DNA of 60,000 bases, taken from Owenia fusiformis (Eukaryota; Annelida; Polychaeta; Sabellida; Oweniidae). The notes beneath the pieces are model-generated. The model had not been told where the DNA came from. It made no database searches and saw nothing but the letters and a program-made list of their open reading frames with translations. Each line of letters opens with the position of its first letter. Within the stretch, counting starts at the first letter, position 1. The DNA lies in the NCBI GenBank assembly GCA_903813345.2, contig CAIIXF020000009.1:34839759-34899758 (forward strand), written 5' to 3'. The position numbers were made by a program, and so were the translations under genes. This document shows positions 56,701 through 60,000 of this stretch, piece after piece.

Positions 56701-59661
56701 TTCATCAAAATTGGATGAACCTCCTGTTGAGATGGGCATGTGATGCTACCTCTTATTAATACCCCCGCTGTTTGTTTCAAACTTGATAAGTAAGATTAAG
56801 AATGTCAGTTAAAAACAAATGAATTATTAGCAGAAGGAACAAATCTTTGTGCCTGAGACTGGCAGAATGAGGAGGATTGAGAATGTCAGAAACATTTTTG
56901 GCAGAATGAGGAGGATTAAGAATGTCGGATACCTTTTTGAGTAAAACAAATGGATTATTAATGGTATATAGCTGCCCTGCAATGAACAGAGAATCATATT
57001 TCCAGTGATACATATAAACCGTACATTTGATCTTGTATGTTCTTAAAATCCCCGCGAACCCAAAACCTCCATAAGTGGAACACCTAAGTGGAACACTTTT
57101 TGGCAGAACGGAAGGCGTTCCACTTACACAGGTTCTACTGTACTTGTAAAATATATTATATTTATGTTCAGTATATTGTATACATGTACAGTTTATTATA
57201 GCCATGCAGTTTTATTTGTATTGCAGAACTATGATGCTTAACCTGGTGACCATAGGAGTGCTGGTCTACTACTGGTTCAATAATGTAAGCTGTGCAAGGC
57301 AGGCGGCAGAGGACCAAACCGAATATAACGAATGTTATCCAGTAAGTTAGCAGTAAAAGGTTGATATGCATAATTGATTTTTTCAGTAATTTTATAATTA
57401 CCAATAATTGATGAAATATGAAATAGTAATCACTAATATCTTTCACATTTTTATGTTGATATTTACAAAATATTCAAAGTCTGAAATAAAATTCAATTGT
57501 TTATGAATCAAGGAAATTCAGATTAATTTTACTTGCTAAATATCTTGCTACCAATACTCCATGATTTCTACTACCATGTTGTTATTTATTTTCAGTGTTG
57601 GGAATCGTTTATGGGTCAGCAATTATATCGCTTGGTGCTAGTTGACTTTGTCTTCATGCTGTTGCTTACGTTCTTTTCAGAGTTTGTTCGCAGGTAAGTG
57701 ATTCTCTTAATACGGGTCTATGTTAATAATAATTCCATGGCAAATTATATTGAAACAAACAATCTAGAAAAATAACAAATCACTATAAACTAAGAGTGGG
57801 CCATATCCTGCTATTCTTTTGACACTTTGAATTGTTCATATTTTTCAGCCTGATGTCAAAATATTGCTGCAAGAGACTAGGATCACCAGAGTTCAACATA
57901 GCCAGGAATACATTGAACCTGATTTATTCTCAGATTCTTATATGGTAGGTACCCTTCACAGGAGCTCCATTACTCTTAAATTAGAGATTATTCAGTTTCC
58001 ATTTAGAGTATATGCATAGTCAGGAAATCATAATCCTATACTTTATCTTTCATGGTGTACAATTACATTTATTTTACATTAACAGCTCACTCGTAGAAAA
58101 GGATTCTCCCATAAAAGGCCATGAAAGATATGTTTAAGGTCACTTTGATTTTATCTGCATAATTTTCAGAGGGTTGTCTTGGATTCAGTGTGAGTTCACA
58201 ACATCTCCAAATTAATTTGGGCAATAAAGTTACGTACACCTATAGGAAGGGGTCTAAGTGTCAAACCATAAACTTATTTCGTTATGGCACCTCATACTTT
58301 GCGAGCGATAACTATATCCCTAAAAAATGTTTTATGTTTTCAGGTTGGGGACCTACTACAGTCCTCTGCTACCTTTCACCATTACTATATCACTAAAAAA
58401 TGTTTTATGTTTTCAGGTTGGGGACCTACTACAGTCCTCTGCTACCTTTCACCATTACTATATCACTAAAAAATGTTTTATGTTTTCAGGTTGGGGACCT
58501 ACTACAGCCCTCTGCTACCTTTCACCATTACTATATCCCTAAAAAATGTTTTATGTTTTCAGGTTAGGGACCTACTACAGTCTTCTGCTACCTTCCACCA
58601 TTACTATATCACAAAAAAATGTTTTATGTTTTCAGGTAGGGGACCTACTACAGCCCACTGCTACCTTTCACCATTACTATATCACAAAAAAATGTTTTAT
58701 GTTTTCAGGTTGGGGACCTACTACAGCCCTCTGCTACCTTTCATCCAGATCCTCAAGTTATTCATTGTATTTTATGTCAAACGGGTGAGTTATACAGTTT
58801 AGAATTTAGCTATATCTTAAAATTCTGGACCAAAAAATATTGTTTGATTTTTCTGCATTGGATTGCACTGTTGGCCTGGTCTGTTGACCTCTTTGAAGTT
58901 CATTGAGTGAAGTGTACATAATCAAGAAATACTTGTTATAAGACCTTTTTTTTATTGGTCATGCATTAAGTTTATCTCCCCACTTCCTTGTACAGTATTG
59001 TTCAATATTTCCAAAATTAATATCAATTAGATGACTTGAAATATTTACCTTGCAGGTATCTGTAATGATGAATTGTGTACCTTCCATAAAGCCTTGGAGG
59101 GCATCAAAGGCCCATACAATATTCCTGGCCATCCAGTTTATGGCATTCATTCTTGTTGCTGTGGCGATAGGCTTCAGTGTTGGCTTGTGAGTGACATCTT
59201 TGTATTCAGTTTTTCAGATGGTCATAAGAAACCAAACAATATTTACACATTGATGTTATGCCAAACGATATAGTGTTTGCACAATGGTGATTTGTGCAAA
59301 CATTATTTTGATCTTGAAATGAGAACAGAACATTTTATTTTTAGTGATAATACGGTAAAAATGTCTTTTAAAATTTTGTCAGAATTTTTAAACCCTCGTT
59401 CATTAGGAACAGTAGTAATATTATAAGTGTATAACATATAAAATGGTATGTGTTATCAAATTGCCAAATAACACTACATTGTGTGTCTCATTGTAGCATT
59501 GCCCCTTCTTCAACGTGCGGGCCATATAGAGGGTATGCAACAACTTATGATGTCATAGTGGATCTGATTAACACGTGGCAGGGACAATATGAGATTCTCC
59601 GCACCATTCTTAACTTGATAACAACTCCAGGATTCATTGCTTTTGTAGTTGTTGGTCTTTG
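41647..59661 (+). CDS. TMC-B: transmembrane channel-like protein, 3' end outside the window
   Basis: Exons seen: 41647-41713, 42281-42409, 44404-44641, 44982-45063, 47657-47917, 48525-48679, 49382-49532, 55132-55290, 55738-55880, 57227-57341, 57596-57693, 57849-57944, 58709-58784, 59056-59186, 59497-59661. They sum to 688 codons plus 2 nt; the last donor (TTTG|GTAAGT) leads out of the window. The frame is open throughout. Family marks are [40 protein letters not shown] and SSTCGPYRG. The N-terminal region is charged and cytosolic, and the membrane domain follows the TMC-A plan with 12 identical intron positions and phases. Identity to TMC-A is moderate, so it is a separate subfamily member. 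The first two exons are the least certain. The introns carry many transposons, including a 5-kb foldback. Confidence 0.93.
42281..42409 (+). CDS. TMC-B exon 2
   Basis: Encodes [20 protein letters not shown] and on to [13 protein letters not shown]; ends CTA A|GTAAGT in phase 1, which fits exon 3. The same frame is open upstream to the CATAG acceptor at 42215, so the exon may start at 42216 instead. The 3' border is firm, the 5' border open. Confidence 0.65.
42581..42974. mobile_element. MITE AAAGGACGATTCTCGG (copy 2)
   Basis: 394 bp, same ends and same two-unit interior as copy 1. Flanked by TTAA on both sides (TTAA|AGGACG .. CGTCCT|TTAA), which would suit a piggyBac-type target duplication. 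Intronic in TMC-B. Confidence 0.88.
43590..44150. repeat. Dispersed repeat with AAAATGGCC phrases
   Basis: AACAAAGTTCGGAGGGATAT, GATTTTGTTCATATTTGGTA and AAATGGCC(A/G)CC phrases recur; the part around AGTAGTGGAGCGATTTTGTT is duplicated (43966 and 44095). Related blocks are at 45094-45430 and 47240-47400. Not coding. Confidence 0.7.
44404..44641 (+). CDS. TMC-B exon 3 (cytosolic N-terminal region)
   Basis: Acceptor TTTGTTTCAG. Frame: [20 protein letters not shown], then a basic-to-acidic stretch ending ARKRAM and AT|GTAAGA, phase 2. The upstream open frame that precedes it (from 44325) is intron. Confidence 0.88.
44982..45063 (+). CDS. TMC-B exon 4
   Basis: Acceptor TTGTTTCTAG. Encodes [20 protein letters not shown] followed by TKYSMSI; very basic. 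Phase 2 in, phase 0 out. Below 60 codons. Confidence 0.85.
45094..45430. repeat. Dispersed repeat, second block
   Basis: Shares AACAAAGTTTGAGAGGGATA, GGATTTGATTCAAATTTTAT and CAAAATGGCCATCATTTTT with the block at 43590. It lies directly after TMC-B exon 4. Confidence 0.65.
45588..46456. mobile_element. Non-autonomous hAT-type element with 8-bp target duplication
   Basis: Ends TAGAGGTGTAACTC and GAGTTACACCTCTA; GTTACTAA stands on both sides (45580-45587 and 46457-46464). An 8-bp duplication with TAG.GGTGTAA ends is characteristic of hAT. The subterminal regions are full of ACTCGAG/CTCGCGAG palindromes. No transposase ORF. Confidence 0.88.
46617..47010 (-). pseudogene. Mariner/Tc1-like transposase remnant
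   Basis: The minus-strand frame from about 46923 reads [20 protein letters not shown], then [28 protein letters not shown] carries the second catalytic Asp of the family, and the APLDF block the third acid region. The frame ends at a TAG near 46739 and a later part shifts frame. The segment around TCACTGCAGACATC is partly duplicated (46708 and 46937). Inactive. Confidence 0.75.
47657..47917 (+). CDS. TMC-B exon 5: TM1
   Basis: Begins [20 protein letters not shown], then [20 protein letters not shown] and TM1 ([20 protein letters not shown]). Phase 0 to 0. The first loop is shorter than in TMC-A and shows no sequon before the exon end. Confidence 0.95.
48334..48507. mobile_element. Small TIR element 17 nt upstream of TMC-B exon 6
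   Basis: Left end CAGGGGTTTCATTAG, right end CTAGTGAAACCGCTG; TTGTT stands on both sides (48329-48333 and 48508-48512). 174 bp. Same CAGGGG-type ends and 5-bp duplication as the elements at 1899 and 18879. Confidence 0.75.
48525..48679 (+). CDS. TMC-B exon 6: TM2
   Basis: Begins [20 protein letters not shown] (one sequon, NDT) and ends with [20 protein letters not shown] small transposon ends 17 nt before its first base, so the 3' splice site is partly rebuilt (see 48334-48507). Phase 0 in, 2 out. Confidence 0.95.
49382..49532 (+). CDS. TMC-B exon 7
   Basis: Encodes [40 protein letters not shown] and [10 protein letters not shown]. It equals TMC-A exons 8+9 without the intervening intron. 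Confidence 0.95.
49962..50235. mobile_element. TA-flanked MITE inserted in the left arm of the giant foldback
   Basis: Ends ATGATGTAAATGACATGC and GCATGTCATTTATATCAT are inverted; the inner part pairs AATTTCATC with GATGAAATT. The right arm at 54300-54312 reads straight through (CCATCAAGGTATTAG in complement), giving the empty site, so the duplication is TA or TAT. Confidence 0.85.
51261..51934 (-). pseudogene. Broken repeat-associated gene, left arm copy
   Basis: Minus-strand pieces in two or three frames: [20 protein letters not shown] with VDSNV (51934-51743), then [13 protein letters not shown] (to 51430), then a Cys-rich end [17 protein letters not shown] (to about 51290). The order VSH..G..K.xIRxVDSx[10 protein letters not shown], Cys-rich tail recalls a large uncharacterised family spread through cnidarian and mollusc genomes; the VDSxV part resembles PIN/FEN-type nucleases (inference). 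Frameshifts and stops make it inactive. Confidence 0.55.
52680..53330 (+). pseudogene. Broken repeat-associated gene, right arm copy
   Basis: Plus strand: [20 protein letters not shown] then [13 protein letters not shown] and a TAA stop; [20 protein letters not shown] in another frame (52960-53030); the Cys-rich end follows near 53225-53310. Same gene as the left arm, with a different set of lesions and a deletion near 53078. EEADTHM gives the upstream acidic block missing in the left copy. Confidence 0.55.
55132..55290 (+). CDS. TMC-B exon 8: TM3
   Basis: Encodes [20 protein letters not shown] and the helix [20 protein letters not shown]. Phase 0 to 0. It follows a 5.6-kb intron that holds the 5-kb foldback. 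Confidence 0.95.
55611..55737. other. TMC-B introns 8-9, no extra feature
   Basis: The intron sequences 55291-55737 and 55881-56305 are AT-rich, and I see no repeat or RNA gene in them. Confidence 0.3.
55738..55880 (+). CDS. TMC-B exon 9: TM4
   Basis: Encodes [20 protein letters not shown] and [20 protein letters not shown]. The Pro-containing helix aligns with TMC-A exon 11. Leaves in phase 2. Confidence 0.95.
56306..57142. mobile_element. TA-flanked MITE, family CAGTAAAACC, expanded copy 5
   Basis: Ends TACAGTAGAACCTGC and GCAGG-like ACAGGTTCTACTGTA; both ends carry AGTGGAACACCTCC runs. The centre is expanded by internal repeats: TTAACCTCCTGTAGAGAT-type units (about 100 bp) and two copies of GGCAGAATGAGGAGGATT. 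At 837 bp it is about five times the other copies. Confidence 0.75.
57227..57341 (+). CDS. TMC-B exon 10: TM5
   Basis: Encodes [20 protein letters not shown] and an extracellular stretch with two Cys ([18 protein letters not shown]). Phase 2 in, 0 out. Confidence 0.95.
57596..57693 (+). CDS. TMC-B exon 11: TMC signature CWESFMGQ and TM6
   Basis: Starts at [20 protein letters not shown] and continues [11 protein letters not shown]. Same start residue and phase as TMC-A exon 13. Confidence 0.97.
57849..57944 (+). CDS. TMC-B exon 12
   Basis: Encodes [20 protein letters not shown] then [12 protein letters not shown]. Ends ATATG|GTAGGT in phase 2, feeding the exon 13 acceptor array. Confidence 0.95.
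58311..58739 (+). repeat. Six-copy 73-bp tandem array of a 3' splice site plus exon start
   Basis: Units of exactly 73 bp put an acceptor (TTTTATGTTTTCAG) before 58344, 58417, 58490, 58563, 58636 and 58709. Each unit also has TATCACTAAAAAA, which can serve as a branch-point region, and GTTGGGGACCTACTACAG with CTCTGCTACCTTTCA from the start of TMC-B exon 13. Copies differ at only a few bases. Only the last is followed by the rest of the exon. Since 73 = 3x24+1, neighbouring acceptors give different frames. Confidence 0.95.
58709..58784 (+). CDS. TMC-B exon 13: TM7-TM8 (last of six acceptor copies)
   Basis: Encodes [20 protein letters not shown] then FYVKR; phase 2 in, 0 out (GTGAGT). It equals TMC-A exon 15. 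Only this copy continues into the full exon and a donor; five upstream copies break off after CTACCTTTCA. Confidence 0.93.
59056..59186 (+). CDS. TMC-B exon 14: TM9
   Basis: Encodes [20 protein letters not shown] and [20 protein letters not shown]. Phase 0 in, 2 out. Confidence 0.95.
59497..59661 (+). CDS. TMC-B exon 15: TM10 region
   Basis: Encodes [20 protein letters not shown] and [17 protein letters not shown]; ends TTTG|GTAAGT in phase 2. One or two more coding exons, giving the tail, should follow beyond the window, as in TMC-A. Confidence 0.95.
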
Positions 59662-60000
59662 GTAAGTTTATTCATCGCGACACTTGCTCTAAATCAGACA
59701 TTGTAATTAGCATGTCGTGACAGAATGTCATTCCAATGTTTATACGTGTATACTTTATGGAGAGAGGAAATATATGAAGAATTGAAGATTAATCGATCCT
59801 TAAAACAGATCTAGCTTCTAGCTCTAATCTTGTAAGTTACTTTTGAGTATGTATACTTTAAGATGTTCATGTACTCAAAAGTGGTGGCATATTGATATGG
59901 TCTCCATTTTTTGTGACGGCGGTTGGCAACTGGTGTTCATCACCTTAACAAATGGCAGGAAGTGACATTTTGCATGTTAATGCCTTGTTTTTGTAACAAG

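Noticed and set aside
58190-58708. ORFs with [14 protein letters not shown] repeats as a separate gene
   Set aside because: They are other frames of the 73-bp array of TMC-B splice acceptors.
1-60000. tRNA, rRNA, CRISPR or bacterial operon features
   Set aside because: None seen; intron structure and gene families are animal. A computed tRNA scan would be needed to exclude a degenerate tRNA gene.

Overview
This is metazoan genomic DNA. It is AT-rich, and its coding sequence is broken into short exons (mostly 70-380 bp) by introns of about 0.2-5 kb with standard GT..AG borders. Three protein-coding genes can be assembled from the splice phases. They are two transmembrane channel-like (TMC) genes, TMC-A and TMC-B, and a core-1 beta-1,3-galactosyltransferase gene (C1GALT1 type). 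The gene families, the compact introns and the very high load of small inverted-repeat transposons suggest a marine invertebrate (lophotrochozoan or non-vertebrate deuterostome). The sequence alone does not fix the taxon.

Layout. 942-22138 (minus): TMC-A, a complete gene of 19 coding exons (929 codons by my count), with an alternative first coding exon at 17484-17911 that would give an 899-residue isoform. 22139-28438: no gene seen; three foldback elements, a tandem duplication and poly-G tracts. 28439-33423 (plus): C1GALT1-like gene, three exons, 337 codons; a 2.86-kb transposon and a small hairpin element sit in its second intron. 33424-41646: no host gene established; transposase remnants, a G-rich tandem repeat, a small transposon carrying a Myb/SANT-like ORF, a 2-kb element with about 528-bp terminal inverted repeats, and a further foldback. 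41647-59661 (plus, runs off the right edge): TMC-B, 15 coding exons seen; the 3' end lies outside the window.

TMC-A and TMC-B are transcribed divergently, with C1GALT1 between them. In the membrane domain they share 12 intron positions with the same phase; TMC-A has one extra intron. They are therefore old paralogues that kept their gene structure. Both encode multi-pass membrane proteins with the TMC signature (CWE..xGQ) at the same exon start. C1GALT1 would act in the Golgi, adding galactose to GalNAc on mucin-type O-glycans. No functional link between it and the TMC genes is evident.

The most unusual features are in the non-coding parts. (1) A 73-bp tandem array in front of TMC-B exon 13 carries six complete 3' splice sites, each with the first ~39 nt of the exon; using the fourth from the end would insert 73 residues in frame with no stop. 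(2) A small transposon ends 17 nt before TMC-B exon 6, so that exon's branch point must now lie inside the transposon. (3) Several large foldbacks have one arm interrupted by a later insertion while the other arm keeps the empty site, which shows the target duplications directly. (4) A 5-kb foldback in a TMC-B intron has both arms carrying broken copies of the same repeat-associated gene.
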